Below are positions 32,300-41,068 of a stretch of DNA of 43,533 bases, piece by piece. The notes beneath the pieces are model-generated. The model was not told the origin of the DNA, made no database searches, and worked only from the letters and a program-made list of their open reading frames with translations. This DNA comes from Opitutaceae bacterium. Its GTDB lineage: Bacteria; Verrucomicrobiota; Verrucomicrobiia; Opitutales; Opitutaceae. The translations under genes and the position numbers were made by a program. How positions within the stretch are numbered: position 1 is the first letter of the stretch; each line of letters starts with the position of its first letter. The stretch lies in the NCBI GenBank assembly GCA_005792355.1, contig SXSC01000056.1:1-43533 (forward strand), given 5' to 3'.

Positions 32300-32958
32300 G
32301 CGCCTCCCACCCATCCGACCCGGGTGTCGATCAGGCCGCGGTCACTGACGACTCCCTGCTGACGGTGCATGAGAAGATGCTGGGCCGGCAGCCGGATGAA
32401 AAAGCGCGTTACAAGCTGCTGCCGTTGAATCTGCTCTTCTTCTTCAGCGGACTCATTTTCTTCGGGGGCACCTATCTCGGGCGCTTCTCCGGATATTTTC
32501 ATCCGCAGGTATACAACGAGTATGCCCAGCCGCCCAAGCCGGGTGCCGCTGGAGCGGTCGCCGCGGCTGACCCCTACGAGCTGGGAAAGAAGGTCTATGC
32601 CCAGGTTTGTGTGGCGTGCCACCAGCCCAACGGCATGGGCTTGCCGCCGGCCTTTCCTCCGCTGGTCGGTTCGGAATGGGTCACAGGGTCCGAGGAGCGT
32701 CTGATTCGCATTTTACTGCACGGCGTGATGGGTCCGATGAAGGTCAAGGGAGTTGACTACATCGGGGCGATGCCGGCGGTCGGTCCTGGCTCGGGCTACA
32801 ATCTGAGTCCGGAAAAGGTCGCCGCTGCCCTGACGTTTGTGCGCAAGGAGTGGGGCGCGATCGACGTGCCGGTCTCGCCGGCGAAGGTCTCGGAAATTCG
32901 CGGCCAGGTGGGCAATCGCGATCCGTGGACGTCCGCCGAGCTGGAAAAGATTCCCTGA
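32296..32958 (+). CDS. Membrane-anchored class I cytochrome c, last gene of the respiratory operon
   Basis: 220 residues. A cytoplasmic N-terminal segment (about 1-40), one helix (LNLLFFFSGLIFFGGTYLGR) and a periplasmic cytochrome c domain with VCVACHQPNGMGLPPAFPPL (Cys105, Cys108, His109). The probable axial Met is in YIGAMPAVG, and the closing helix is EKVAAALTFVRKEWG. Only one haem site is present, so it replaces CcoP by position rather than being a true dihaem CcoP. A good ribosome-binding site (GGAGG, 7-base spacing) and a four-base overlap couple it to the CcoO-like gene. It probably carries electrons out of the ACIII assembly to an oxidase encoded elsewhere. Confidence 0.85.
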   Translation: MSASHPSDPGVDQAAVTDDSLLTVHEKMLGRQPDEKARYKLLPLNLLFFFSGLIFFGGTYLGRFSGYFHPQVYNEYAQPPKPGAAGAVAAADPYELGKKVYAQVCVACHQPNGMGLPPAFPPLVGSEWVTGSEERLIRILLHGVMGPMKVKGVDYIGAMPAVGPGSGYNLSPEKVAAALTFVRKEWGAIDVPVSPAKVSEIRGQVGNRDPWTSAELEKIP

Positions 32959-33067
32959 AGAGTCTGGAGCGTTGACCGCGGTTGCCGAAGCCGGCGTCGC
33001 GGTCCTGTTCGTTTCGGACCCTCGGTGATTGAAGCCGACGGGCGGGCATGCTCGAAACCTGAATCGC

Positions 33068-34072
33068 TCAATCGCCGAGCTTGCGCGACGGGACCAAGTA
33101 GCCCTGCACATAGTCTCGCACCGCGGCATCGAGGGCGGTCAGGGGACGTTCGTAACCGCTGGCCCGCAGCTTCCCCACGTCGGCCTGAGTGAAATACTGG
33201 TACTTGCCCCGGAGTACTTCCGGCATGTCGATGAAATCGATCTGTGGAGTCTGATTGAGCGCGGCGAAAATCGCCCGGGTCAGCGTGAGCCAGGTATTGG
33301 CCTCGCCACTGCCGAGATTGAAGAGCCCGCCAACCGTTCGTCCGCGCGGATGGCTGGCAAAGTGCAGGGTCATCTCCACAGCGTCCTTCACGTAAAGGAA
33401 GTCGCGCTGCTGTTCGCCGTCCCGGTAATCCGGGCGATGGCTCTTGAACAACTGGACCCGGCCGGTCGTGAGGATTTGCTGGTACGCCTTGTTCACCAGC
33501 GAGCGCATGTCGCCCTTATGGTCTTCGTTCGGACCGAAGACATTGAAATATTTCACGCCCACGATTTGGGACAGCCAGCCCTCCCGCTGGGCGTGCAGGT
33601 CGAACAGATGCTTGGAGTAGCCGTACATGTTCAATGGTCGCAAGGCGTGCAGGTTCTCGTTTTTGTCGTCCATGCCCTGGGCTCCATCGCCGTAGGTTGC
33701 GGCCGAAGAAGCATAGATGAAACGCGCCCCCTGCGCCAGCGACCATGCGGCCAGCTCCTTCGTGTAGGAGTAGTTGTTGTCGACGAGATAGGCGGCGTTG
33801 CGCTCGGTGGTGGCGGAGCAGGCGCCCAGATGAAACACCGTCGTGAACTGCCCGAGCGCCGCGCTGTTTTGCCGCACCGCGCCACGGAAAACGTCCGCTT
33901 CGAGGTAATCGGCGAATTTCAGCGGGGTGAGATTTTTCCACTTTTCATCGGCACCGAGGAAATCGGTCACCACAATATCGTGGTGGCCGCGCTGGTTGAG
34001 CGCCCACACCAGCGCACTGCCGATGAAACCGGCGCCACCGGTCACGAGACTCCGGCCGTCGAGTGCACTCAT
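33068..34072 (-). CDS. hldD: ADP-L-glycero-D-manno-heptose 6-epimerase
   Basis: 334 residues from ATG 34072 (a GTG at 34087 would overlap proC). It is an extended SDR with the nucleotide-binding GGAGFIGS (12-19) and catalytic Tyr150-x-x-x-Lys154 in NMYGYSKHLFD. The stretch VKYFNVFGPNEDHKGDM and the substrate-loop QQRDFLYVKDA are characteristic of HldD/RfaD rather than UDP-galactose epimerase. It makes ADP-L-glycero-D-manno-heptose for LPS inner core, consistent with a Gram-negative envelope. It is the last gene of a six-gene minus operon, 7 bases after proC, and converges with the respiratory operon. Confidence 0.92.
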   Translation of the reverse strand: MSALDGRSLVTGGAGFIGSALVWALNQRGHHDIVVTDFLGADEKWKNLTPLKFADYLEADVFRGAVRQNSAALGQFTTVFHLGACSATTERNAAYLVDNNYSYTKELAAWSLAQGARFIYASSAATYGDGAQGMDDKNENLHALRPLNMYGYSKHLFDLHAQREGWLSQIVGVKYFNVFGPNEDHKGDMRSLVNKAYQQILTTGRVQLFKSHRPDYRDGEQQRDFLYVKDAVEMTLHFASHPRGRTVGGLFNLGSGEANTWLTLTRAIFAALNQTPQIDFIDMPEVLRGKYQYFTQADVGKLRASGYERPLTALDAAVRDYVQGYLVPSRKLGD

Positions 34073-34079
34073 GTCAAAG

Positions 34080-34883
34080 TTACCCACCAGAGAGCTCCTT
34101 GGAGCGCTCCGTCGCCGCGATCACGGTTTCCTTGATCAGGCCGCGAAAATCCCGCGCCGTCATCCGTTGCAGTCCGGCAAACGTGGTGCCGTTCGGTGAA
34201 GTCACCTGATCGCGCAGCGCTTCCGGTTCCAGACCGCTTCGCGCGAGGAGTCGGGCAGATCCCAGCAGGGTCTCCATCGCCAATTTCCAAGCGGTATCGC
34301 GTGGCAGTCCGGCGGCCTCGCCGGCGTCGCGCAGGGCGGCGGCAAATTCAAAAACATAAGCCGGCCCGCTGCCGCTGAGGCCGGTGACGGCGTCGAGCTG
34401 CGGTTCGGCGAGCTCCACAGTTTTCCCGAGCGCGCCGAGAATGGCATCAACTGTCGCGCGGTCGGCCGGGACCAACGGACGGAAGGCACACCACGCGGTG
34501 ATGCCGGCGCCAATCTGCCCCGGAGTATTGGGCATGGCACGAACCAGGTTGCGAGCGCGCGGGAAGACCTCGGCGAGGCGGGCCAGACGTTTTCCCGCGA
34601 GAATCGAGAGAACGAGACGGCCGTGGCTGAATTCCGCGAGGCCGGCATCGAGTTCCGTCAGTTGCTGCGGTTTACAGGCCAGCACCAGCGTGTCTGCCGC
34701 GTTCACCAGTGCCTCAAGCTTGGAGGCCGCGGCAATCCCCGTACGCGCCGACAACGATTGGGCCGTGCCGTCGCCACCATCATTGCAGGCGAGGTCGGCG
34801 GGCGCGCAGACATTCTTGCCGAGCAGGCCGTCGACCATCGCGGAGGCCATGCGCCCGGCGCCGAGAAAAGCAATTTTGGGCAT
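34080..34883 (-). CDS. proC: Pyrroline-5-carboxylate reductase
   Basis: 267 residues, the usual length. The N-terminal Rossmann motif IAFLGAGRMASAM and the C-terminal family signature GLSGSGPAYVFEF, then DQVTSPNGTTFAGL, identify ProC. It reduces 1-pyrroline-5-carboxylate to proline with NAD(P)H in the cytoplasm, the last step of proline synthesis. It sits between the REC-kinase gene (27-base gap) and hldD (7-base gap), a mixed housekeeping operon. No Shine-Dalgarno motif was found before the ATG. Confidence 0.94.
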   Translation of the reverse strand: MPKIAFLGAGRMASAMVDGLLGKNVCAPADLACNDGGDGTAQSLSARTGIAAASKLEALVNAADTLVLACKPQQLTELDAGLAEFSHGRLVLSILAGKRLARLAEVFPRARNLVRAMPNTPGQIGAGITAWCAFRPLVPADRATVDAILGALGKTVELAEPQLDAVTGLSGSGPAYVFEFAAALRDAGEAAGLPRDTAWKLAMETLLGSARLLARSGLEPEALRDQVTSPNGTTFAGLQRMTARDFRGLIKETVIAATERSKELSGG

Positions 34884-34910
34884 GAGAGTAGATGCCGAGT
34901 GCCAGCCGGA

Positions 34911-36041
34911 TCAGCCCGCCAGGCCCCGCCGGACTTTTTTCTCCACCGGGTGCAGCAAAATTGCCGTGGCCCCGCCACCGGGCGTATCCGTCATCGTCAC
35001 TTCGCCCGCGAGGTTGCGCAGGGCATGCCGGGCCACGGTGAGTCCCATGCCGACGCCGACGGTGTTCTTGGTGCTGACAAACGGCTCGAACATCTTGTCG
35101 CGGATCTCGGGGTCGATGCCGCGTCCGTGATCGACGACGAGGATTTCCACAAAGCGACCCTCTTCCGGCTTGTCGAACGTCCGGGTCCGAATCGCGATCG
35201 GCCGCGGATCAGTTGGCTTGTTGTCGTAGGATTCCCAGGCGTTGATCAGGACCTTCGCGAGGACCTCGTCGACGATTTCATAGTTCGTATCGACCGGCAA
35301 ATCGCCGAGGGGATTGTCGATCGTGACCGGCGCCATGTTACGGTAATCCCCATGAAAGCGGGTGATGCCGCCTTCGAGGAGCTTCTGCACTCCGGACTTG
35401 ATCAGCGGCGGGCGGGATTTCACGACCAGGGTGCTCAGCTGCTTGATGATCGTCACGATTCGCTGCACGGCGTCCTCCACGTGCTGGGCATTCTTCTTCA
35501 CCTGCTCGGGCTTGTCATAATAGGCTTTGACGAGATCGAGGTAGCCGATGACGACGCCGAGGAGATTGTTCAGGTTGTGGGCAATCCCCTGGGTCACCGC
35601 ACCAATCGTGGCTGCCTTGCGTGACTCCTCCAAGCGCCTCGTCAGATCGACGACCTGGCGGTTGATCGCCACGAAACGGAGCTGCGTCTGGACGCGCGCC
35701 AGCGTCTCGTCGAGGTCGATTGGCTTCGTGATGTAGTCGACCGCCCCGACACTCAGGCCCTCGAGTTTGCTCTCCTTGTTGGTGCGGGCCGTGATAAAAA
35801 TTACCGGGATGCCGCGCGTGGACTCGCTGGCCTGCAGCCGCTGGCAGACCTCGATGCCATCCATGTCCGGCATCATGACATCGAGCAAAATGAGATCGGG
35901 CAGTTCCCGACTAATCTGATCCAGCGCCTCCAGACCGTTGTAGGCGGCAATCACCCGCAGTCCTTCTCGTTCCAGCTTACGCTTGAGGAGCTGGACGTTG
36001 ATCGGCTGGTCATCGACGACCAGAATCGAAGGAGCGGGCAT
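34911..36041 (-). CDS. Response regulator-histidine kinase fusion (REC-HisKA-HATPase)
   Basis: 376 residues from ATG 36041; the longer open frame upstream is a shadow of folD. The receiver domain is N-terminal (about 5-122) with acidic pair Asp10-Asp11, phospho-acceptor Asp54 in LLDVMMPDMDG and Lys106 in ITKPID. A coiled stretch leads to the kinase H-box, IGAVTQGIAHNLNNLLGVV, with His155. The ATPase domain shows N-box NAWESYDN, G1 VVDHGRGID and G2 VGVGMGLTVARHAL. There is no membrane segment or sensor domain, so input should arrive by phosphorylation of the receiver from another kinase. Its position between folD and proC gives no hint of the target. Confidence 0.88.
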   Translation of the reverse strand: MPAPSILVVDDQPINVQLLKRKLEREGLRVIAAYNGLEALDQISRELPDLILLDVMMPDMDGIEVCQRLQASESTRGIPVIFITARTNKESKLEGLSVGAVDYITKPIDLDETLARVQTQLRFVAINRQVVDLTRRLEESRKAATIGAVTQGIAHNLNNLLGVVIGYLDLVKAYYDKPEQVKKNAQHVEDAVQRIVTIIKQLSTLVVKSRPPLIKSGVQKLLEGGITRFHGDYRNMAPVTIDNPLGDLPVDTNYEIVDEVLAKVLINAWESYDNKPTDPRPIAIRTRTFDKPEEGRFVEILVVDHGRGIDPEIRDKMFEPFVSTKNTVGVGMGLTVARHALRNLAGEVTMTDTPGGGATAILLHPVEKKVRRGLAG

Positions 36042-36079
36042 GCGCGAAGAGGAAAAGGTGTTGCGACGGTCGGCGCAAG

Positions 36080-36955
36080 CTAGCGCGCACTTCTCAGGTG
36101 GAAGGCCTTGAGCGTGTTCTTCATCAGCATCGCGACCGTCATTGGGCCCACGCCGCCGGGGACCGGTGTGATTTTTTCGCAGCGCGGTGCGACAGAGGGG
36201 AAATGCACGTCGCCGGTGAGACGGTAACCGGTTTTTTTTGCAGGGTCGGGCACGCGGTTGATGCCGACATCGATCACCACCGCACCCGGCTTGACCATGT
36301 CGGCGGTGACGAACTCCGGGCGTCCAATCGCGGCGATTAGCACATCGGCCTGGCGGGTGATGTCCGGCAGATTCGCCGTGGCGGAGTGGCAGATGGTGAC
36401 GGTGCCATTGGCGCCGGCCCGCTTTTGGAGCGCCAGCAGCGCGACGGGCTTGCCGACAATCAGGGAGCGCCCAAGCACGACAACATGTTTGCCCTTCAGA
36501 TCCACCCCGCTGCGGCCAAGCAATTCCATGATGCCGGCGGGAGTGCACGACACAAATCCCGTGTCGTCCTCCTGCGCCACTTTGCCAAGGTTCAGGGTGT
36601 TAAAGCCGTCCACGTCTTTTTCCGGTGCGACCCGGCGAAAGACGGCTACTTCGTCGATGTGCTTGGGAAGCGGTGACTGCACCAGGATGCCGTCAACTTC
36701 CGCATCGGCGTTGAGTTGGTCGAGCAGGGCAAACAACTCACTTTGCGTGGTGGTCGCCGGCGGTAAAATGATCCTGCTCGTCACCCCGATCTCGGCTGCG
36801 GTTTTCTCTTTCTTCCTTACGTAGGAGACCGACGCGGGATCGTCTCCCATCCGCACGAGCGCGAGGCAGGGCTTGCGCCCGGTCAGGGCGGCGACCTGGG
36901 TCTGCAATTCCGCGACGATGACCGCGGCGATTTGGTTACCGTCGATAAGTTCCAT
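36080..36955 (-). CDS. folD: Bifunctional methylenetetrahydrofolate dehydrogenase/cyclohydrolase
   Basis: 291 residues, full length. Family signatures are present: [13 protein letters not shown] with the catalytic Lys region, [23 protein letters not shown], the nucleotide-binding [20 protein letters not shown], and the C-terminal [19 protein letters not shown]. It converts 5,10-methylene-THF to 10-formyl-THF in one-carbon metabolism. The ATG at 36955 is preceded by CCGCCCC, with no Shine-Dalgarno motif. It is the third gene in the minus operon, 30 bases after the SH3-like gene. Confidence 0.95.
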   Translation of the reverse strand: MELIDGNQIAAVIVAELQTQVAALTGRKPCLALVRMGDDPASVSYVRKKEKTAAEIGVTSRIILPPATTTQSELFALLDQLNADAEVDGILVQSPLPKHIDEVAVFRRVAPEKDVDGFNTLNLGKVAQEDDTGFVSCTPAGIMELLGRSGVDLKGKHVVVLGRSLIVGKPVALLALQKRAGANGTVTICHSATANLPDITRQADVLIAAIGRPEFVTADMVKPGAVVIDVGINRVPDPAKKTGYRLTGDVHFPSVAPRCEKITPVPGGVGPMTVAMLMKNTLKAFHLRSAR

Positions 36956-36985
36956 GGGGCGGAGTGCCGGCGCGGTAGGAAAACG

Positions 36986-37813
36986 TCACTTCAACTGCAG
37001 GGATTCGACCTGAATCAGGAAGTCCCTGCCTTCGGGCGTGCTTTGGGCCGCGCCGAAGACCACGACGTTGAGATTGAGGTATTTCTCGATCTGGTCGGTG
37101 AGGAGGAGCTTGGACACGTCGAGATACGCGAAGCGGCGGCCGGTCTCGTCGTTGAGGGCGTAGTCATAGGGCCGGCGCGGAGTGAGCGGCCTTCGGGTCG
37201 AGACAAAGCGGCCGGCAAATTGCCGCGGCAGCGTGCTGCTGCCGCCGTCGCCCAGGTTTACCATGGGGGACGGCTGACCCGGTGTAGCCACTCCGTAGAT
37301 ACCGGGGGAGACGGGGGGGGGCGCCAGGGGACCTGCCGTCCTGGTCGTCGAAGCCGCGGGCGCGGTGGCGATCGGCGGCAGATAGCCGGCGGAACCGCCG
37401 AGGTGGATGTAGCCGATCAGCGGGCGCTCCAGGCTGATTTGGGTCCACTTGCCTCGGATGCCGGTGAGGGTGGTCTTGTCGCCGGCCACCGCGATGGTGA
37501 GCACGCCGGCGTCAGCCTTGGGCGCGAGTCGAATCGGGGAGCCCGGTTTGACGTCAAGACTTTTGGCGAGATCCTTGTTTTCGACATAGCCCTCAAATGG
37601 GCCGCGCAGGTCGATCGCCATCCAGCCCGCAGGCGAGGAGGCGACGGTGCCGGAGGCGGGCACCGGATCGGTTCCAGCTTTCAAATAGGAAATCGCGGGC
37701 GAGGTGGCGTCCGGCTTGGTGTGAACCGCCGTGGTGGCGGTCAGGACGGCGGCCGGCAGCGCGGCGGCGGTGAGGGCAAAAAACGCGGCGGAGTGAATGA
37801 GCTTAGTCTTCAT
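36986..37813 (-). CDS. Secreted SH3-like domain protein with proline-rich linker
   Basis: 275 residues from ATG 37813. A signal peptide is clear (MKTKLIHSAAFFALTAAALPAA). Residues about 25-75 resemble a bacterial SH3 domain (TTAVHTKPDATSPAISYLKAG, GWMAIDLRGPFEGYV), and a second such unit spans about 80-140 (GKWTQISLERPLIGYIHL). A Pro/Ala/Thr-rich linker follows, then a C-terminal domain (FAYLDVSKLLLTDQIEKYL...) of unknown type. A periplasmic peptidoglycan or envelope-binding role is inferred. The coding strand holds a C9 run in the linker (37313-37321). The start overlaps the pseudouridine synthase 3' end by 11 bases. Confidence 0.7.
   Translation of the reverse strand: MKTKLIHSAAFFALTAAALPAAVLTATTAVHTKPDATSPAISYLKAGTDPVPASGTVASSPAGWMAIDLRGPFEGYVENKDLAKSLDVKPGSPIRLAPKADAGVLTIAVAGDKTTLTGIRGKWTQISLERPLIGYIHLGGSAGYLPPIATAPAASTTRTAGPLAPPPVSPGIYGVATPGQPSPMVNLGDGGSSTLPRQFAGRFVSTRRPLTPRRPYDYALNDETGRRFAYLDVSKLLLTDQIEKYLNLNVVVFGAAQSTPEGRDFLIQVESLQLK
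37313..37321. repeat. G9/C9 homopolymer tract within the SH3-like gene
   Basis: Nine consecutive G's on plus (C's on the coding strand) encode the Pro-Pro-Pro of the linker before VSPGIYG. Slippage by one base would shift the frame and remove the C-terminal domain. It is the longest mononucleotide run I noticed inside a gene of the window. Confidence 0.6.
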
Positions 37814-38618
37814 CGACGGAGGAGGTGGGACGGGCAGGTGCGGGGGTCGCATAGGCTTCGTAAGGAGCGTGGGGCGTGTACGGATTGAGGAACAGGGATT
37901 CAATCTGGATCGTGGAAAGAACTTTTCCCGCCCGCAACGGGATTCCCTTCAATTGCAGTGAACCAATCTGATAGCGGCGCAGGCGTTTGACGTCGAATCC
38001 GAGCTTGGTGAAAAGCTGGCGGATCTCTCGTTTCTTCCCGTGATGCATGTGCACATCGAGGTCGGTCGCGGTCTGGCCCGCGTTGGCGTTGATCAGTGCG
38101 GCCCGCTCAACTTTGAGCCGCTCCCCTTCAATCATGACGCCCCGGATCAGCTGCGGGAGGCGGGCGGAGGGAAACGGTTTTCGGAGCACGACATGGTAGC
38201 GCTTCACCACGACGTTGGAGGGGTGCATCAGGCGATGAGCCAGGCTCCCGTCTGTCGTCAGGATAACGAGCCCCTCGCTATCGAGATCGAGTCGGCCGGC
38301 GCAAAAGAACCGCAGCTTGCCAAATTCGCGCGGGAGCAACTCAAAGACGGTCGCCGCGTGGTGGGGGTCATCGTTGGAGCAGACGAGGCCACGCGGTTTG
38401 TGCACGGCCACCGTGAGCCGAGGCTGGGCGATGCTGCGGACGGTCTTGCCGCCCACCGTCACCTTGTCGACCCCGGGGGTGACCTTTTGGCCGGCGGACG
38501 CCGCGACGCCGTTGACCCAGACTTCACCCTGCGCGATCAGAGCTTCGGCGGCACGGCGGGAGCAAACGCCGGAGTCGGCGATAAACTTCTGCAGGCGGAT
38601 GGGCGCGGAGGATGCCAT
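37803..38618 (-). CDS. rluB: RsuA/RluB-family 23S rRNA pseudouridine synthase
   Basis: 271 residues from ATG 38618. An N-terminal S4 RNA-binding domain (IRLQKFIADSGVCSRRAAEA, then GEVWVNG) precedes the catalytic domain with VHKPRGLVCSN and the active-site GRLDLDSEGLVILTTDG, whose second Asp is the nucleophile. The stretch HMHHGKKREIRQLF is also typical of RluB/RluE/RsuA. The RluB-like S4-plus-catalytic layout points to pseudouridine formation in 23S rRNA, but RluF- or RsuA-type specificity cannot be excluded. It is first in the six-gene minus operon and diverges from the CysJ-like gene across 114 bases. Confidence 0.85.
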   Translation of the reverse strand: MASSAPIRLQKFIADSGVCSRRAAEALIAQGEVWVNGVAASAGQKVTPGVDKVTVGGKTVRSIAQPRLTVAVHKPRGLVCSNDDPHHAATVFELLPREFGKLRFFCAGRLDLDSEGLVILTTDGSLAHRLMHPSNVVVKRYHVVLRKPFPSARLPQLIRGVMIEGERLKVERAALINANAGQTATDLDVHMHHGKKREIRQLFTKLGFDVKRLRRYQIGSLQLKGIPLRAGKVLSTIQIESLFLNPYTPHAPYEAYATPAPARPTSSVDED

Positions 38619-38732
38619 GGGGATAATGGGCGGCAATTCGTGCAAGGCTGCAAGCTTGCGCGATCCCAGTCGCTGGGGCGCGAAACCGGCTTGCCTGAAC
38701 CTCCGGGGCGTTTCTTCATCCGCGGCACCCAC

Positions 38733-39902
38733 ATGTCTGACTCCACCGCGCCCTCCGGCTTTACCAAGGATCAACCGTTTCCGGCGCGAATGACTGAGAA
38801 CCGGCTCTTGAACAAGCCGGGCTCGACGAAAGAGACGCGGCACTTTGTTGTCGATCTCGCCGACAGCGGACTGACCTACAAGGCGGGCGATTCCCTCGGC
38901 GTGTTTTCCTCAAATCGTGGGCTGGAGGTGGATGAGGTCATCGCACGACTCGGGGCGGCGGGGGATGAACCGGTCCTGCCCGCAGCGCTGAAGCTGGCGT
39001 CTCCCATCCCGCTGCGGGAGGCCCTGACCGGCCGTCTCGCGTTGGCCAAACCGACCCGAAAATTCATCGAGATACTCGCGGCGCATACGACCGAGGCCGA
39101 AGAACAGGCTAAACTGGCCGGGTTGCTCGCCCCGGAGTTCAAGGACGGGCTGGGCGCCTATCTGGAAGCACGGGAGTTTGTCGACCTGTTGGCCGAGTTC
39201 CCCGGTGCGCGACTCTCCGCCCAGGAATTTGTGGATCAACTCCGGCGGTTGATGCCCCGGCTTTACTCGATTGCCTCGTCCAGTCTGGTCTACCCCACGG
39301 AAGTGCACCTCACGGTGGCGATTGTGCGCTACCGTTCCAACGACCGCGACCGGGTCGGTGTTTGTTCGACGTTTCTGGCGGATCGGGCGGTGCCGCGAAC
39401 GACGCCGGTTCCGGTGTTCATGTCGAATTCGCATTTTGCGCCGCCGGAGGATCGCCTGAAGGATTGCATCATGGTCGGACCAGGGACCGGGGTCGCGCCG
39501 TTTCGCGCCTTCATGCAGGAGCGGGCGGCGACCGGCGCGGCTGGGCGCAACTGGCTGTTCTTTGGCGATCAAAAATCGGAGACTGATTTTCTGTATGAGG
39601 AGGAGTGGCGGCAGTATTCCGCCCAGGGGCTGCTGACGCGGCTCAGCACGGCGTTCTCCCGTGATCAGCCGCAGAAAATCTATGTGCAAGACCGCATCCG
39701 GGAGAACGCGGCGGAACTTTGGAAGTGGTTGAACGGGGGGGCGATTTTCTACGTATGTGGTGATGCGAAGCGGATGGCCAAGGACGTCGATGCCGCGCTG
39801 CACGCGCTGGTCGCGGAGCACGGCGGAAAGACGATCGAACAGGCGGTCGACTACGTGAAGCAGTTGAAAAAGGAGAAACGCTACCAGCGGGATGTTTATT
39901 GA
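38733..39902 (+). CDS. CysJ-like diflavin reductase lacking the flavodoxin domain
   Basis: 389 residues from ATG 38733; the longer open frame upstream is a shadow of the pseudouridine synthase. It matches the FAD/NADPH half of sulfite reductase flavoprotein: an N-terminal FAD-connecting region (TKETRHFVVDLADSGLTYKA, GDSLGVF), the FAD motif RLYSIASSS, VGVCSTFLAD, the NADPH site MVGPGTGVAPFRAFMQER, FFGDQKSETDFLY, YVCGDAKRMAKDVDAAL and the terminal KRYQRDVY. The FMN-binding flavodoxin domain usual in CysJ is absent, so it would hand electrons to a separate flavodoxin, ferredoxin or sulfite reductase partner. No cysI or other sulfur gene is adjacent. Confidence 0.88.
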   Translation: MSDSTAPSGFTKDQPFPARMTENRLLNKPGSTKETRHFVVDLADSGLTYKAGDSLGVFSSNRGLEVDEVIARLGAAGDEPVLPAALKLASPIPLREALTGRLALAKPTRKFIEILAAHTTEAEEQAKLAGLLAPEFKDGLGAYLEAREFVDLLAEFPGARLSAQEFVDQLRRLMPRLYSIASSSLVYPTEVHLTVAIVRYRSNDRDRVGVCSTFLADRAVPRTTPVPVFMSNSHFAPPEDRLKDCIMVGPGTGVAPFRAFMQERAATGAAGRNWLFFGDQKSETDFLYEEEWRQYSAQGLLTRLSTAFSRDQPQKIYVQDRIRENAAELWKWLNGGAIFYVCGDAKRMAKDVDAALHALVAEHGGKTIEQAVDYVKQLKKEKRYQRDVY

Positions 39903-39991
39903 GATCGCCGGTTTCCAATTGACGGTTGCCGAATGGGCCCGGTTTGTTCACTTCATTCGCCGTTCGCCCATCAACCATCGGCAATCATTCC

Positions 39992-40741
39992 ATGCTTACT
40001 TTCAAAAATCGCACCGCGCTGGTCACCGGCGCCGGCCGGGGAATCGGCAAGGCCATCGCTGAGACGCTCGCCCAACACGGCGTCACGGTCATCTGCGTCT
40101 CCAAGTCGGCGGAGTCGTGTGGTGCGGCGGCGGCCGGAATTGTGGCGGCCGGCGGCAAGGCCAAGGCCCTCGCGGTCGACGTCGCCGACGGGGGGGCGAT
40201 CGCCCGGGCGGCCGAGGAGTTGCTCAAGGAATTTCCCCTCATCGACATTCTCGTCAACAATGCCGGCCTCACGCGGGACGGACTGCTCTTCCGGATGAGC
40301 GAAAGCGATTGGAACGACGTCCTCGCCACCAACCTGACGAGCTGCTTCCATTGGACGAAACTGATTGGCCGGCCGATGACCCGCGCGCGTTGGGGGCGCA
40401 TCGTCAACATCGCCTCGGTGAGCGGCGTGATGGGCAATGCCGGCCAGGCCAACTATTCCGCCGCCAAGGCGGGGATGATCGGGCTGACCAAGACTTTGGC
40501 GCGTGAATTCGCCGGGCGCAGCGTGACGGTGAACGCCGTCGCCCCGGGGTTCATCAAGACCGACATGACCACCGAATTCGTCAACAATCCCGAGGCCTCG
40601 GCCAAGATTCTCGAAGTGGTCCCGCTAAGACGGTTTGGCGAATCTGCCGATGTCGCCCACCTCGCAACTTATCTCTGCTCCGAGCAGGCTGGATACATCA
40701 CCGGGCAAGTTTTTAACGTTGACGGTGGAATGGCGATGTGA
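39992..40741 (+). CDS. fabG: 3-oxoacyl-[acyl-carrier-protein] reductase
   Basis: 249 residues from ATG 39992. Classical SDR: cofactor motif TGAGRGIG (12-19), NNAG (89-92) and catalytic Ser142, Tyr155 and Lys159 in [20 protein letters not shown] followed by AAK. The C-terminal NVDGGMAM is typical of FabG. It reduces beta-ketoacyl-ACP with NADPH in type II fatty acid elongation. acpP follows after 40 bases and fabF after that, confirming the pathway. Confidence 0.95.
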   Translation: MLTFKNRTALVTGAGRGIGKAIAETLAQHGVTVICVSKSAESCGAAAAGIVAAGGKAKALAVDVADGGAIARAAEELLKEFPLIDILVNNAGLTRDGLLFRMSESDWNDVLATNLTSCFHWTKLIGRPMTRARWGRIVNIASVSGVMGNAGQANYSAAKAGMIGLTKTLAREFAGRSVTVNAVAPGFIKTDMTTEFVNNPEASAKILEVVPLRRFGESADVAHLATYLCSEQAGYITGQVFNVDGGMAM

Positions 40742-40781
40742 ACTCTCCGCTCCACCTCTTCTCCCTCTAATTTTCCGCAAA

Positions 40782-41045
40782 ATGGCTGACCAAAAAACTA
40801 TCGACCAGCGCGTCAAAGAAATCATCGTTAATCAGCTTAACGTAAACGAAGAACAGATTACGCCCACGGCGTCTTTTCTTGATGATCTTGGCGCTGATTC
40901 GCTCGACACCGTTGAGCTGATCATGGCGTTTGAAGAAGAGTTTAAGGACGAGATTAAAGGGGAGATCCCGGAATCCGATGCTGAGAAATTGCAGACGGTC
41001 GGGCAGGTGATCGAGTACATCAAGGCCAAGGCCGGCCAGCCCTAA
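40782..41045 (+). CDS. acpP: Acyl carrier protein
   Basis: 87 residues from ATG 40782. The phosphopantetheine attachment site is Ser40 in [20 protein letters not shown], with acidic helix II as in all type II ACPs. It carries growing acyl chains between FabG, FabF and partners. It is followed by a strong hairpin terminator before fabF, which should set ACP transcript levels well above those of fabF. Confidence 0.97.
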   Translation: MADQKTIDQRVKEIIVNQLNVNEEQITPTASFLDDLGADSLDTVELIMAFEEEFKDEIKGEIPESDAEKLQTVGQVIEYIKAKAGQP

Positions 41046-41068
41046 GCACGACGTTTCGCACGAGTCTT

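Noticed and set aside
32974..33004. Hairpin GACCGCG/CGCGGTC after the respiratory operon as a terminator
   Set aside because: The 7-bp stem has a 17-base loop and no following T-tract on either strand.
38650..38659. 10-base palindrome GCAAGCTTGC between the pseudouridine synthase and CysJ-like genes
   Set aside because: Same chance expectation, with no paired half-sites or promoter elements nearby.
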